A DNA stretch of 64,000 nt, taken from NCBI GenBank assembly GCA_963995525.1, contig OZ023207.1, forward strand, positions 124,001 through 188,000, in the 5' to 3' direction. The DNA comes from Escarpia spicata. Its lineage: Eukaryota; Annelida; Polychaeta; Sabellida; Siboglinidae. Positions within the stretch are counted from its first letter, which is position 1. Each line of letters opens with the position of its first letter. Shown piece after piece: positions 44,090 through 57,682 of the stretch. Under the pieces are notes generated by a model. The model did not search any database and was not told where the DNA came from. It saw nothing but the letters and a program-made list of their open reading frames with translations. Both the position numbers and the translations under genes were made by a program.

Positions 44090-46175
44090 CTACGTACAAT
44101 AAGAGTCAACACCGTCTGTATGGGGGGCTACGTATGTTAAGACAGAACACCGTCTGTGTAGGTCTACGTATGATGAGAGTGAACACCGTCTGTATAGGTC
44201 TACGTATGATGAGAGTGAACACCGTCTGTATAGGTCTACGTATGTAAAGAGAGAACACCGTCTGCATAGATCTACGTATGATGGGAGTGAGCACCGTCAG
44301 TGTAGGTCTACGTATGATGAGAGTGAACACCGTCTGTATAGGTCTATGTATGTAAAGAGAGAACAACGTCTGTATAGGTCTACGTATGATGAGAGTGAAC
44401 ACCGTCTGTATAGGTCTGCGTATGATGAGAGTGAACACCGTCTGTGTAGGTCTACGTATGATGAGAGTGAACACCGTCTGTGTAGGTCTATGTATGGTGA
44501 GAGAGAACACCGTCTGTGTAGGTCTACGTATGTAAAGAGAGAACACCGTCTGTGTAGGTCTACGTATGATGAGAGAGAACACCGTCTGTGTAGGTCTACG
44601 TATGATGAGAGTGAACACCGTCTGTATAGGTCTACGTATGATGAGAGTGAACACCGTCTGTATAGGTCTACGTATGATGAGAGTGAACACCGTCTGTATA
44701 GGTCAACGTATGATGGGAGGGAGCACCGTCTGTGTAGGTCTACGTATGATGAGAGTGAACACCGTCTGTATAGGTCTACGTATGATGAGAGAGAACACCT
44801 TCTGTATAGGTCTACGTATGATGAGAGTGAACACCGTCTGTATAGGTCTACGTATGATGAGAGAGAACACCGTCTGTATAGGTCTACGTATGATGAGAGT
44901 GAACACCGTCTGTATAGGTCTAAGTATGATGAGAGAGAACACCGTCTGTGTAGGTCTACGTATGATGAGAGTGAACACCGTCTGTATAGGTCTACATATG
45001 ATGAGAGAGAACACCGTCTGTGTAGGTCTACGTATGATGAGAGTGAACACCGTCTGTATAGGTCAACGTATGATGGGAGTGAGCACCGTCTGTGTAGGTC
45101 TAGGTATGATGAGAGTGAACACCGTCTGTATAGGTCTATGTATGTAAAGAGAGAACAAAATCTGTGTAGGTCTACGTATGATGAGAGAGAACACCGTCTG
45201 TATAGGTCTACGCATGATGAGAGAGAACACCGTCTGTATAGGTCTACGTATGATGAGAGTGAACACCGTCTGTGTAGGTCTACGTATGTAAAGAGAGAAC
45301 ACCGTCTGTGTAGGTCTACGTATGTAAAGAGAGAACACCGTCTGTGTAGGTCTACGTATGGTGAGAGAGAACACCGTCTGTGTAGGTCTACGTATGGTGA
45401 GAGAGAACACCGTCTGTATAGGTCTACGTATGAGAGTGAACACCGTCTGTGTGGGTCTATGTATGAAGAGAGAGAACACCGTCTGCGTAGGTCTATGTAT
45501 GTAAAGAGAGAACATCGTCTGTGTAGGTCTACGTATGATGAGAGAGAACACCGTTTGTATAGGTCTACGTATGATGAGAGAGAACATCGTCTGTAAAGGT
45601 CTACGTATGATGAGAGTGAACACCGTCTGTGTAGGTCTATGTATGATGAGAGAGAATACCGTCTGTATAGGTCTACGTATGATGAGATTGAACACTGTCT
45701 GTATAGGTCTACGTATGATGAGAGTGAACACCGTCTGTGTAGGTCTGTGTATGATGAGAGAGAACACCGTCTGTATAGGTCTACGTATGATGAGAGTGAA
45801 CACTGTCTGTATAGGTCTACGTATGATGAGAGAGAACACCGTCTGTGTAGGTCTACGTATGATGAGAGAGAACACCGTCTGTGTAGGTCTACGTAGTCTA
45901 CGTATGAGGAGAGAGAACACCGTCAGTGTAGGTCTACGTATGACGAGAGTGAACACCGTCTGTGTAGGTCTACGTATGATGAGAGTGAACACCGTCTGTA
46001 TAGGTCTATGCATGTAAAGAGAGAACAACGTATGTATAGGTCTACGTATGATGAGAGTGAACACCGTCTGAATAGGTGTACGTATGATGAGAGTGAACAC
46101 CGTCTGTGTAGGTCTATGTATGGTGAGAGAGAACACCGTCTGTGTAGGTCTACGTATGATGAGAGTGAACCTCAC
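44090..46175. repeat. 36-bp minisatellite, about 58 units
   Basis: Units of ggtctacgtatgatgagagt followed by gaacaccgtctgtata repeat every 36 bp. Recurrent unit types (gatgagagt, gatgagaga, gtaaagaga, gatgggagt) occur in similar orders in different parts, implying multi-unit duplications. Open frames of up to 416 codons on both strands are repeat artefacts. Confidence 0.97.
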
Positions 46176-46535
46176 ATGGCTAATGTGCATGATCTGCCCA
46201 ATACTATTTACCCATAGTTGGGGGTGGAATATAGTGAGTGTCGGGACATGTCCACAAGCTGGTGGGTCCGCATATCCACCTGTGGGACTCCAACCTGCTC
46301 CGAGGGCCCAAGCATATTTGCTTGGGGCCGCAAGGTGCCCACTATCCGTAGTCTAACACAAGGCGGTTGTGCTAGAGTCTTATCTATGGAGAGGCCATGT
46401 AACACAGTGGCGACAAGTATGCACTTGACTCCCTATTTACTGCAAGGAGCTAGCTGGCGGTCGTAGCTGAAAGCGAGAGTATTAAGCAAGAACTACACAA
46501 AGAACTACACACTACACACTACATCACACACCACA
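46176..46535. other. Unassigned block between two arrays, possibly an LTR remnant
   Basis: GC-richer and unique. It contains a strong hairpin (gggcccaagcatatttgctt, then ggggccgc) near 46306-46335. A cagtggcgac motif near 46406 recalls the sequence after some Ty3-like 5' LTRs. Nothing else supports an LTR element. Confidence 0.2.
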
Positions 46536-47675
46536 CCTGTGTTCACACACCACACTACACACTACGCTATACCACACACCACACCTATGTTCACACACCA
46601 CACTACAGACTACGCTACACCACACACCACACTTGTGTTCACACACCACACTACACACTACGCTACATCACACACCACACTTGTGTTCATACACCACACT
46701 ACACACTACGCTACATCACACACCACACTTGTGTTCATACACCACACTACACACTACGCTACATCACACACCACACTTGTGTTCACACACCACACTACAC
46801 ACTACGCTACACCACACCTGTGTTCACACACCACACTACACACTACGCTACATCACACACCACACTTGTGTTCACACACCACACTACACACTACGCTACA
46901 TCACACACCACACTTGTGTTCACACACCACACTACGCTACATCACACACCACACTTGTGTTCACACACCACACTACACACTACGCTACACCACACACCAC
47001 ACTTGTGTTCACACACCACACTACACACTACGCTACATCACACACCACACTTGTGTTCATACACCACACTACACACTACGCTACATCACACACCACACTT
47101 GTGTTCACACACCACACTACACACTACGCTACACCACACCTGTGTTCACACACCACACTACACACTACGCTACATCACACACCACACTTGTGTTCACACA
47201 CCACACTACACACTACGCTACATCACACACCACACTTGTGTTCACACACCACACTACACACTACGCTACATCACACACCACACCTATGTTCACACACCAC
47301 ACTACACACTACGCTACACCACACACCACACTTGTGTTCACACACCCCACTACACACTACGCTACATCACACACCACACTTGTGTTCACACACCACACTA
47401 CACACTACGCTACATCACACACCACACTTGTGTTCACACACCACACTACACACTACGCTACATCACACACCACACTTGTGTTCACACACCACACTACACA
47501 CTACGCTACATCACACACCACACCTATGTTCACACACCACACTACACACTACGCTACATCACACACCACACTTGTGTTCACACACCACACTACACACTAC
47601 GCTACACCACACACCACACCTATGTTCACACACCACACTACACACTACGCTACATCACACACCACACTACACTGC
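46530..47675. repeat. 48-bp minisatellite, about 24 units
   Basis: Units with cacttgtgttcacacaccac and actacacactacgctacat repeat every 48 bp, with some shorter units (33-37 bp). All three plus frames stay open for 300 codons or more, which shows that the frames are not genes. Confidence 0.96.
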
Positions 47676-48985
47676 TGTTAATTACACATGAGTCTTATTG
47701 GCGTATGTTCACAGATTTTGAATCTTTTTATAGACATTGATTTTTTTGTAATACAATATGTCATGTTTTTGTTAGATATGCCTAGTTAGTTAGTTATCAT
47801 AATCCGCCGTATGTTATTGTTACACTGCCTAATTTAGGAGTGCAAAAACAAAGCGTAATTTCGACAGCACGATTGACACCGATTGTTGCGGCCGCCGCCA
47901 GCCAAGCGGAACACAACATACTCGAAGGCACCGAACTAAGTGTTGTGCAGTCATGCGTGACCAACTGGCGCGTGACTGGTAATTGCCCTTCTCTCGTTAT
48001 GCACACTTAATACCCGTATGCCTAGTATTTGCCTACGGAGTGAACGCGCTTGTAATGCTTAGGTCGAATGTTGAGTATAGTAAACTAAACAGTTCAAAAT
48101 CAACTTTGATTTCGGTTTAATTGTGCGGTTTGCATGATCGCAAATACACATTTGTTGCAATGCTATGCATTTGATGATATGTTCCATATGTTACCCTTTT
48201 ACAATTATTCCAATGACAAAGATCCAACTTGAAGACATGGTGCATAGTGACATGTTGATGGTGACAGTGGGGTTGGAGTTTAGTTGAGAAACAGTCTAGC
48301 CATTTCTAGTTGTTCTTTTTTGGAATTATAACATAGACCCAATAACGTGTCTTCAGTTCCAGCATGTGTATAAATAAATAGCCAAGCAGGCGGGCATGTA
48401 GGCAGGCAACATCTCGTGAAATAATTGAAATCAATGTTTTTCTTAAAGTTTAAATACGTTCTGTGAATGTTCAGCTATCTGAAACCAGTAGTGGTTTTAA
48501 AATAGAGGATGGGATGGTATACGAGGTGAATCTTTATGATAGTATATCTGTCTTAAGTCACGTTCGTCACAAAGACCCACACTTGATTAACATCCCATAG
48601 TCACAGCATATACAATGTACTGTACACTAGATGCCGCTCAATAGTGTGCGCAAGTTTGTCTGTACGTGTCAGTGTACATGTGTTTATGCGTGCGCGCATG
48701 TGTTCGTGTGTGCGTGGGTGTGCTCGTGCGTGTGAGTTTTGCTCGAACAAAGGAGGTGCTAAATTTGACATTCTTTGTAAACCTCCAAGCGTGGTTCTAA
48801 ATGGGAGATTTTTAGTTGACCTCAAGGTGTGTAGTTGAGGGTCTAAAATATACCACACGGACACAATAAACCGAGCTATGGGTCTGGTGTGCGTGTGTTC
48901 GTGCGCGCACGCGTGTAAGTGTGTGTGCATGTGTGAGTGTGTCAGTGCGTACATGCATGCGTGTGTGCGTGCGAGCGTGTGAGTG
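47676..48985. other. Unassigned unique sequence
   Basis: No gene is recognised. The part from 48650 onward becomes rich in TG dinucleotides. A short frame on the minus strand (47797-48006) has no known domain. Confidence 0.4.
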
Positions 48986-48999
48986 TGTTGTAAGAGTAT

Positions 49000-49049
<50 letters not shown>

Positions 49050-49111
49050 GTGATATTAATTGCGAATGTATGTATGTATGTATGTAAGTAATAAAGTATG
49101 TATTTGTGTGT

Positions 49112-49209
<98 letters not shown>

Positions 49210-49360
49210 GTGTATATATCTATGTGTGTATGTATGTGTGTGTATGTGTGTATGTATGTATGTATGTATGTATGTATGTATGTATGTATGTATGTATGTA
49301 TGTATGTATGTATGTATGTGTGTGTATATGTATGTATGTATGTATGTGTTGTGTATGCAT
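48986..49360. repeat. TG and TATG microsatellites
   Basis: (TG)n at about 48993-49050 and 49105-49198, and (TATG)n at about 49066-49085 and 49197-49350. They create His-Thr-rich or Cys-Val-rich spurious frames on both strands. Alternating purine-pyrimidine tracts of this kind can adopt Z-DNA. Confidence 0.95.
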
Positions 49361-50006
49361 GCATGTATGTGTGTCTGTATGCGCGTGCGTTTGCGTGCGT
49401 TTGTGTGTACGTGTGTTTGTGTTTGAATGCGTGTGTCATGTGTACGCATGTATGACAGTGTGCATCAATGCGTGCGTGCATGTGTATGAGTGCCCGTGAG
49501 TGTAATTTATTAGATGCACCAATGGAAGACCATTAAAATTACAACGCTCATTGAGCAGTCATTATGCCACGTTATTATCGTGCAAGCTTATGTCGTGACG
49601 TGAACATGCTGATATCGAGACAATCGTGTTTTAAATATATTTATGTGACCACGGATTCGCTTGTTTTGGCGCACATGGAAACTAATACTGCGTGACAACT
49701 AATCATCGTTCACTTAGGAGACTATTGTCATTGCTATATCATAATTATTATAGGCGCAACATGATAAAGATGCGACAAAAAAGGCCAAGAACGCATTTGT
49801 AAATCTCAAATAAAGGACTGATTAATGAATGATTTAAGTTAAGGTTCTTGAGGAGTTTATAAAATGGCTGTGACTGTGGTAAGCACGACATTTCCTTGAT
49901 GCTGAAGCTAATTAATATCAAGTTGTGGGCGTTTTGAAAACGCCATTTTTAGGATCTCCGTTAAAAATAAAACGACTAACTTTGTTAGAACTTTTTTCAG
50001 TGACAT
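49361..50006. other. Unassigned unique sequence
   Basis: TG-rich until about 49500, then ordinary AT-rich sequence with no recognisable feature. Confidence 0.4.
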
Positions 50007-51000
50007 ATGACATTAAACATCTTTGACATGACAGTGACAACACAGGTCACAAAGACAAGTATGACAGTAACAACACATGTCACAAACACATACATGACAG
50101 TGACCACACAGGTCACAAAGACAAGCATGACAGTAACAACACAGGTCGCAAAGATAGACATGAGAGTGACAACACAGATCACAAAGATAGACATGACAGT
50201 GACAACACAGGTACTAAAGACAGACATGACACTGCCAACACAAGTTACAAACACAGACATGGCAGTGACAACACAGGTCACAAAGACAAGTATTTCAGTA
50301 ACAACACAGGTCACAAAGACATACATGACAGTGACGACACAGGTCACAAAGACAGGCATGACAGTGACAACACAGGTCACAAAGACAAATATGACAGTAA
50401 CAACACAGGTCACAAAGACATACATGACAGTGACAACACAGGTCACAAAGACATACATGACAGTGACAACACAGGTCACAAAGACATACATGACAGTGAC
50501 AACACAGGTCACAAAGACAAGTGTGATAGTAACAACACAGGTCACAAAGACATACATGACAGTGACAACACAGGTCACAAAGACAAGCATGACAGTAACA
50601 ACACAGGTCGCAAAGATAGACATGACAGTGGCAACACAGGTCACAAAGATATACATGGCAGTGACAACACAGGTCACAAAGATAGACATGAGAGTGACAA
50701 CACATGTCGCAAAGATAGACATGACATGACAACGCAGGTCGCAAAGATAGACATGACAGTGGCAACACAGGTCACAAAGATAGACATGGCAGTGACAACA
50801 CAGGTCACAAAGACAGACATGACAGTGGCAATACAGATCACAAAGATATACATGATAGTGACAATTAACACAGGTCACAAAGATAGACATTACAGTGACA
50901 ACACAGGTCACAAAAATAGACATGACAGTGACAACTCAGGTCACAAAGACAAACAAAACAGTGACAATACTGACCATGTAGACACACACAATGGTGACAT
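50007..51000. repeat. 33-bp minisatellite, about 29 units
   Basis: Units of acatgacagtgacaacacag with gtcacaaagac repeat every 33 bp with moderate divergence, and one unit is shortened near 50725. The frames of 240-308 codons reflect the unit length of 11 codons. Confidence 0.95.
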
Positions 51001-51574
51001 TGGGAGCAGCAAAGCCAACAAGTAACACAGTGAACGTGTTAGCTTGTGTAACTTATAGTAATTGAGAAAGATGGCCATCAGCAACACAACACTAGAGGTG
51101 AACTTCATCCAATTACCTGGCAAGTTGCCAAGGAACTTCATTCAACTACATATGCCATGTTGCCAAGAACATGTGCTTTCAAAAAAAAAATTCGCCACCA
51201 CGCCGGCTATTATACTGGGGGGGGGGGAGGTGGTGCAGAAAACGATATGTCTACCCTCCAATTGCACACACCTTTCACAATCAATCGACAAAGATACACA
51301 TTAATCATCTCATAACATTTACATTTCCACCCGCCATTGACACTCGCCGCAAAAAAAACATTCACTCTCACTAACATTAATACCATGTCTGCCCCCCCCC
51401 CAGAGAAATTGCCCCCCTGCCCCCTGCATGTTCCCTTGTCTATGATGGGGTCTCAGTAACCTGAAAAGATAAGCAGCCCCACTAGTGCACAGATCGTGAA
51501 CTACAGCGCAGCAAGCGATTATCAGACTTGTGTTCAATGCTCCACCACGGTTTAATGTTGATGCAAATGAATTT
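51001..51574. other. Unassigned sequence with homopolymer runs
   Basis: Contains a G10 run near 51217 and C10 runs near 51392. No gene is recognised. Confidence 0.4.
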
Positions 51575-52410
51575 AAGTGCATAGGATTACTCTCCTGTTG
51601 GGTACAGAGTAGAACGATTAAAGCTGGGCCACATAGGATTACTCTCCTGTTGAGTACAGAGTAGAACAATTAAAGCTGGGCCACATGGGATTACTCCCCT
51701 GTTGGGTACAGAGTAGAACAATTAAAGCTGGGCCACATGGGATTACTCCCCTGTTGAGTACAGAGTAGAACAATTAAAGCTGGGCCACATGGGATTACTC
51801 CCCTGTTGAGTACAGAGTAGAACAATTAAAGCTGGGCCACATGGGATTACTCCCCTGTTGGGTACAGAGTAGAACAATTAAAGCTGGGCCACATGGGATT
51901 ACTCCCCTGTTGGGTACAGAGTAGAACAATTAAAGCTGGGCCATATAGGGTTACTCCCCTGTTGAGTACAGAGTAGAACAATTAAAGCTGGGCCACATAG
52001 GATTACTCCCCTGTTGAGTACAGAGTAGAACAATTAAAGCTGGGCCACATGGGATTACTCCCCTGTTGGGTACAGAGTAGAACAATTAAAGCTGGGCCAC
52101 ATGGGATTACTCCCCTGTTGGGTACAGAGTAGAACAATTAAAGCTGGGCCATATAGGGTTACTCCCCTGTTGAGTACAGAGTAGAACAATTAAAGCTGGG
52201 CCACATGGGATTACTCCCCTGTTGGGTACAGAGTAGAACAATTAAAGCTGGACCACATAGGATTACTCCCCTGTTGAGTACAGAGTAGAACAATTAAAGC
52301 TGGGCCACACAGGATTACTCCCCTGTTGAGTACAGAGTAGAACAATTAAAGCTGGGCCACATAGGATTACTCCCTGTTGGGTACAGAGTAGAACAATTAA
52401 AGCTGGGCCA
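51575..52410. repeat. 52-bp minisatellite, about 16 units
   Basis: Units with acagagtagaacaattaaag and ctgggccacatgggattact repeat every 52 bp. The array ends directly at the LINE fragment at 52410; the last unit shares ctgggccacatg with it. Confidence 0.96.
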
Positions 52411-53010
52411 CATGTACAACATCATCAATGGTAATGCACCAGCACATTTAAGAGAAAAGGTTAATATGAAGCAATTAACACAAGAGAAAGTGAATTCCAA
52501 GACTTAAGGCTTCTGGACAAACTTCCTTTCTACATACAGGCATATCTATATATGCCACTGGAATACTTTGCCAATTGAAACTAAACAATGTCGCTCTAAA
52601 ACTAGTTTTGTTAAGACAGGTGATGTATGTTATAGAGTCACTTGGTTGCCTAGAAACACAACATTTATGTTATGCTTTATAATGATTAAATCCGGTTTTT
52701 GAAAAACTTAATAATACTATATTTTATTATGTGTAGGATAATAACTTTGTCTAAATAGTTTACATACTTTATTAGAATACTAACATTTTAATATTTTCCT
52801 ATCTTCTTTTAAGAATATGTATTTATTGTATTTTATTTATTATATGTCTATTTTATTATTATTTATTTTTTATTGTCAATATTAATTTATTACTATGTTT
52901 GAAGACCACATTGGAAATAAGTGTACTTACAATATGTGTGCTTTAATGTGTTATCATTGGTACTATTATATATATTCTAGCTACATCTATATAATTTCAC
53001 AGAATAAACT
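52408..53010 (+). pseudogene. LINE 3' end (RT C-terminus and UTR)
   Basis: The plus strand encodes YNIINGNAPAHLREKVN-like sequence, then frameshifted LRLLDKLPFYIQ and WNTLPIETKQCR-like sequence, typical of the tail of Jockey/CR1-like polymerases. An AT-rich UTR with gaccacattggaaataagtg at about 52905 and aataaac near 53003 follows. It ends in short cactcgct repeats. The 5' edge abuts the 52-bp array. Confidence 0.55.
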
Positions 53011-53336
53011 CACTCGCTCACTCGCTCCCTCCCGAGGGCGCTCGCTCGCTCAGCAGTATCATTAATTAATAACTCAAGATGGTAAAATTATTTATAATAA
53101 TCAATTATATAGACCAAGATGAACACAAATACCGTATAAATTGTGTATATTTTATAACAATTCCAGAAAGGAGTCGCTTAGGCTATTTGGAAACATTCTT
53201 GTGGTCAGCTCCAGCACCACAGAATAGCGCGCTAGAGCCTAGACGCGTTACTCTCTTCGTCTACGAAGTGTTGTCTCTGTCTGGAATATGTGGATTATTA
53301 ACGCAAGATCAAGACGATCGGATTATGTCGGAATGA
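53011..53336. other. Unassigned sequence left of the tandem duplication
   Basis: An 85-codon frame (53079-53336) starts aagATGGTA, but I recognise no family. Confidence 0.3.
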
Positions 53337-55356
53337 GTGCCATATTTGTATATATATCAATGGGTTGTAATGAGGATGACGTTGGCAGCAAGAGAAACAA
53401 CGAACTGTCGTCAGCACGTGATTTGTCATTGAATGTTGGAGGTAAGCCTATAGGACTAAGACTACTGTCTAGCCTAGCCCTAGGCTAGGGTAGTGGCGTA
53501 AGACGCCAACACCATTTGATTCCCTTTCAAACGGTTTGTACACTTTCTGTGTGAGGCTAGTGGCTGCTACCCTTTACCATATGACTAAATGTTACATAAG
53601 TCGAATATATTGATCATACGGAATGTGAATGTCCGACAAGGTTAATTTTGTTGAAGTCAAAAAATTACGCAAGCAGTTTTTTTAAACATGTCAGTATAAA
53701 TACGAGAGGTGGCAGCACCAGAGGTGTGCCACATCAGTGCAAATAGGTGATGGTGATGAACATATGTACAGGCCGACCTGCGAGTCGAACACGTTAATCA
53801 AAACATGCCGTTTTTTTTTTACAAATGTCAGAAGAACCTTGTGCGACATAGTAGGCACTTCAACAAAAAAATAAATATACCAGAACATTGGGAATGTGCT
53901 TAAATTAAAGGTAATAGCTTAAGGATAAGGATAATTAGTCCCAACAGAATAGCCATAGGCATAGCCATAGACATAGTCATAGACATAGTAAGACGACACA
54001 TTTTTTAGATATACACACAAATTATCAGATATTGTAATGTAAAACATACAGTGCAAATTTATATAAAATAAACAGAATATATATATATAATATCGAGAGA
54101 CAGAAAACAAAAACAAATAACAAGAAAACAATTGCTGTTGGACGGGAGACTCCTACAGTCCTACTAAGTCTGAGACTAAGATCACAATTGATCTCTATCA
54201 CAGGAGCCACCCAAAATTAAAATTATAAATTCTTTATGTTTCTAATCCTAAGTTTTATTAAGAAGAAACAGATATGTGATAAACTTTTTTATTGTGTTTC
54301 TCTTACATACTGTGTGTGATGATTGTTTTGTTGATGTGTGTTGTGTACGTGTGTGATTGTGTCAGCACGTGTGTTGTGTGTTGTGTACGTGTGTGGTCGT
54401 GTCAGCACGTGTGGTTGTGTCAGCATGTGTGTTGTGTACGTGTGTGGTCGTGTCAGCACGTGTGGTTGTGTCAGCATGTGTGTTGTGTACGTGTGTGGTC
54501 GTGTCAGCACGTGTGGTCGTGTCAGCATGTGTGTTGTGTACGTGTGTGATCATGTCAGCATGTGTGGTCGTGTCAGCATGTGTGTTGTGTGTTGTGTACG
54601 TGTGTGATCGTGTCAGCATGTGTGGTCGTGTCAGCATGTGTGGTCGTGTCAGCATGTGTGTTGTGTGTTGTGTATGTGTGTGGTCGGGTCAGCATGTGTG
54701 TTGTATGTTGTGTACGTGTGTGGTCATGTCAGCATGTGTGTTGTGTACATGTGTGGTTGTGTCAGCATGTGTGTTGTGTATGTGTGTGGTCGTGTCAGCA
54801 CGTGTGTGGTCGTGTCAGCACGTGTGTGGTCGTGTCAGCATGTGTGGTCGTGTCAGCATGTGAGGTCGTGTCAGCATGTGTGGTCGTGTCAGCATGTGTG
54901 GTCGTGTCAGCATGTGTGGTCGTGTCAGCATGTGTGGTCGTGTCAGCATGTGTGGTCGTGTCATCATGTGTGCAAGTATACATATTGAAACAGTTGCATT
55001 GTACTTTTATAGAATGTGTTGCACACGTTCATGATACAATTAATTTAGTTGATATATGTAGCAATTTAATATAGTGCACGTGACGTTATATTGTTGTAGC
55101 ACATATCAGCCATTCCAGGGTGACTTCCGTGACAAAGCTACTCAAATTGTACTGATATTGTTCTACTGCATCTAAATTTCTGAACAAATCTGAACTGTTG
55201 TACACTTATTTGAAAGACCACGGACAGCTCTTTAAGAAACTGTAAGAGGATGGCGATCAACGCACTAGTTGAGCAGATGTGTAAAGAAGAGGGGGTGGGA
55301 TTCGTAGATTTATGGGGCTACTTTGTTGGGAGGGAAGATATGTACATGAGAGATGG
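53337..55356. repeat. 2,020-bp tandem duplication, copy 1
   Basis: Starts gtgccatatttgtatata at 53337 and recurs at 55357. It contains unassigned sequence, a 15-bp-based minisatellite, and at its end the 5' part of a LINE esterase-like ORF1 (ATG at 55250, cut after residues M-Y-M-R-D-G). The junction atggg|tgcc shows little microhomology. Copies differ by isolated substitutions. Confidence 0.93.
54330..54965. repeat. 15-bp-based minisatellite (copy 1)
   Basis: tgtggtcgtgtcagca repeats with tgtgttgtgtacgtg interspersions. Open frames on both strands are artefacts. Confidence 0.9.
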
Positions 55357-57682
55357 GTGCCATATTTGTATATATATCAATGGGTTGTAATGAGGATGAC
55401 GTTGGCAGCAAGAGAAACAACGAACTGTCGTCAGCACGTGATTTGTCATTGAATGTTGGAGGTAAGCCTATAGGACTAAGACTACTGTCTAGCCTAGCCC
55501 TAGGCTAGGGTAGTGGCGTAAGACGCCATCACCATTTGATTCCCTTTCAAACGGTTTGTACACTTTCTGTGTGAGGCTAGTGGCTGCTACCCTTTACCAT
55601 ATGACTAAATGTTACATAAGTCGAATATATTGATCATACGGAATGTGAATGTCCGACAAGGTTAATTTTGTTGAAGTCAAAAAATTACGCAAGCAGTTTT
55701 TTTAAACATGTCAGTATAAATACGAGAGGTGGCAGCACCAGAGGTGTGCCACATCAGTGCAAATAGGTGATGTTGATGAAAATATGTACAGGCCGACCTG
55801 CGAGTCGAACACGTTAATCAAAACATGCCGTTTTTTTTTTACAAATGTCAGAAGAACCTTGTGCGACATAGTAGGCACTTCAACAAAAAAATTAATATAC
55901 CAGAACATTGGGAATGTGCTTAAATTAAAGGTAATAGCTTAAGGATAAGGATAATTAGTCCCAACAGAATAGCCATAGGCATAGCCATAGACATAGTCAT
56001 AGACATAGTAAGACGACACATTTTTTAGATATACACACAAATTATCAGATATTGTAATGTAAAACATACAGTGCAAATTTATATAAAATAAACAGAATAT
56101 ATATATATAATATCGAGAGACAGAAAACAAAAACAAATAACAAGAAAACAGTTGCTGTTGGACGGGAGACTCCTACAGTCCTACTAAGTCTGAGACTAAG
56201 ATCACAATTGATCTCTATCACAGGAGCCACCCAAAATTAAAATTATAAATTCTTTATGTTTCTAATCCTAAGTTTTATTAAGAAGAAACAGATATGTGAT
56301 AAACTTTTTTATTGTGTTTCTCTTACATACTGTGTGTGATGATTGTTTTGTTGATGTGTGTTGTGTACGTGTGTGATTGTGTCAGCACGTGTGTTGTGCG
56401 TTGTGTACGTGTGTGGTCGTGTCAGCACGTGTGGTTGTGTCAGCATGTGTGTTGTGTACGTGTGTGGTCGTGTCAGCACGTGTGGTCGTGTCAGCATGTG
56501 TGTTGTGTACGTGTGTGATCATGTCAGCATGTGTGGTAGTGTCAGCATGTGTGTTGTGTGTTGTGTACGTGTGTGATCGTGTCAGCATGTGTGGTCGTGT
56601 CAGCATGTGTGGTCGTGTCAGCATGTGTGTTGTGTGTTGTGTATGTGTGTGGTCGGGTCAGCATGTGTGTTGTATGTTGTGTACGTGTGTGGTCGTGTCA
56701 GCACGTGTGTTGTGTACGTGTGTGGTCGTGTCAGCATGTGTGTTGTGTACATGTGTGGTTGTGTCAGCATGTGTGTTGTGTATGTGTGTGGTCGTGTCAG
56801 CACGTGTGTGGTCGTGTCAGCACGTGTGTGGTCATGTCAGCATGTGTGGTCGTGTCAGCATGTGTGGTCGTGTCAGCATGTGTGGTCGTGTCAGCATGTG
56901 TGGTCGTGTCAGCATGTGAGGTCGTGTCAGCATGTGTGGTCGTGTCAGCATGTGTGGTCGTGTCAGCATGTGTGGTCGTGTCAGCATGTGTGGTCGTGTC
57001 ATCATGTGTGCAAGTATACATATTGAAACAGTTGCATTGTACTTTTATAGAATGTGTTGCACACAGCATGTGTGTTGTGTGTTGTGTATGTGTGTGGTCG
57101 TGTCAGCACGTGTGTGGTCGTGTCAGCACGTGTGTGGTCATGTCAGCATGTGTGGTCGTGTCAGCACGTGTGTGGTCGTGTCAGCATGTGTGGTCGTGTC
57201 AGCATGTGTGGTCGTGTCAGCATGTGTGGTCGTGTCAGCATGTGTGGTCATGTCAGCATGTGTGGTCGTGTCAGCATGTGTGGTCGTGTCAGCATGTGTG
57301 CAAGTATACATATTGAAACAGTTGCATTGTACTTTTATAGAATGTGTTGCACACGTTCATGATACAATTAATTTAGTTGATATATGTAGCAATTTAATAT
57401 AGTGCACGTGACGTTATATTGTTGTAGCACATATCAGCTATTCCAGGGTGACTTCCGTGACAAAGCTACTCAAATTGTACTGATATTGTTCTACTGCATC
57501 TAAATTTCTGAACAAATCTGAACTGTTGTACACTTATTTGAAAGACCACGGACAGCTCTAAGAAACTGTAAGAGGATGGCGATCAACGCACTAGTTGAGC
57601 AGATGTGTAAAGAAGAGGGGGTGGGATTCGTAGATTTATGGGGCTACTTTGTTGGGAGGGAAGATATGTACATGAGAGATGG
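55357..57682. repeat. 2,020-bp tandem duplication, copy 2 (expanded to about 2.3 kb)
   Basis: Same content as copy 1, continuing into the full LINE on its right. It is longer because of a further internal duplication: the sequence caagtatacatattgaaac at 57010 recurs at 57301 with a second block of the 15-bp minisatellite between (57066-57295). Confidence 0.93.

Noticed and set aside
44346..46190. Long frames on both strands encoding 12-residue repeats
   Set aside because: Product of the 36-bp minisatellite; no start context, no domain, and frame shifts wherever units change length.
46539..47740. Three overlapping long open frames
   Set aside because: All three frames of the 48-bp array are open, which is incompatible with a specific protein-coding gene.
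48601..49499. His/Thr-rich and Cys/Val-rich frames
   Set aside because: Translation of TG and TATG microsatellites.
54292..57402. Cys-Val-rich frames of up to 255 codons
   Set aside because: Artefacts of the 15-bp-based minisatellite, open on both strands.
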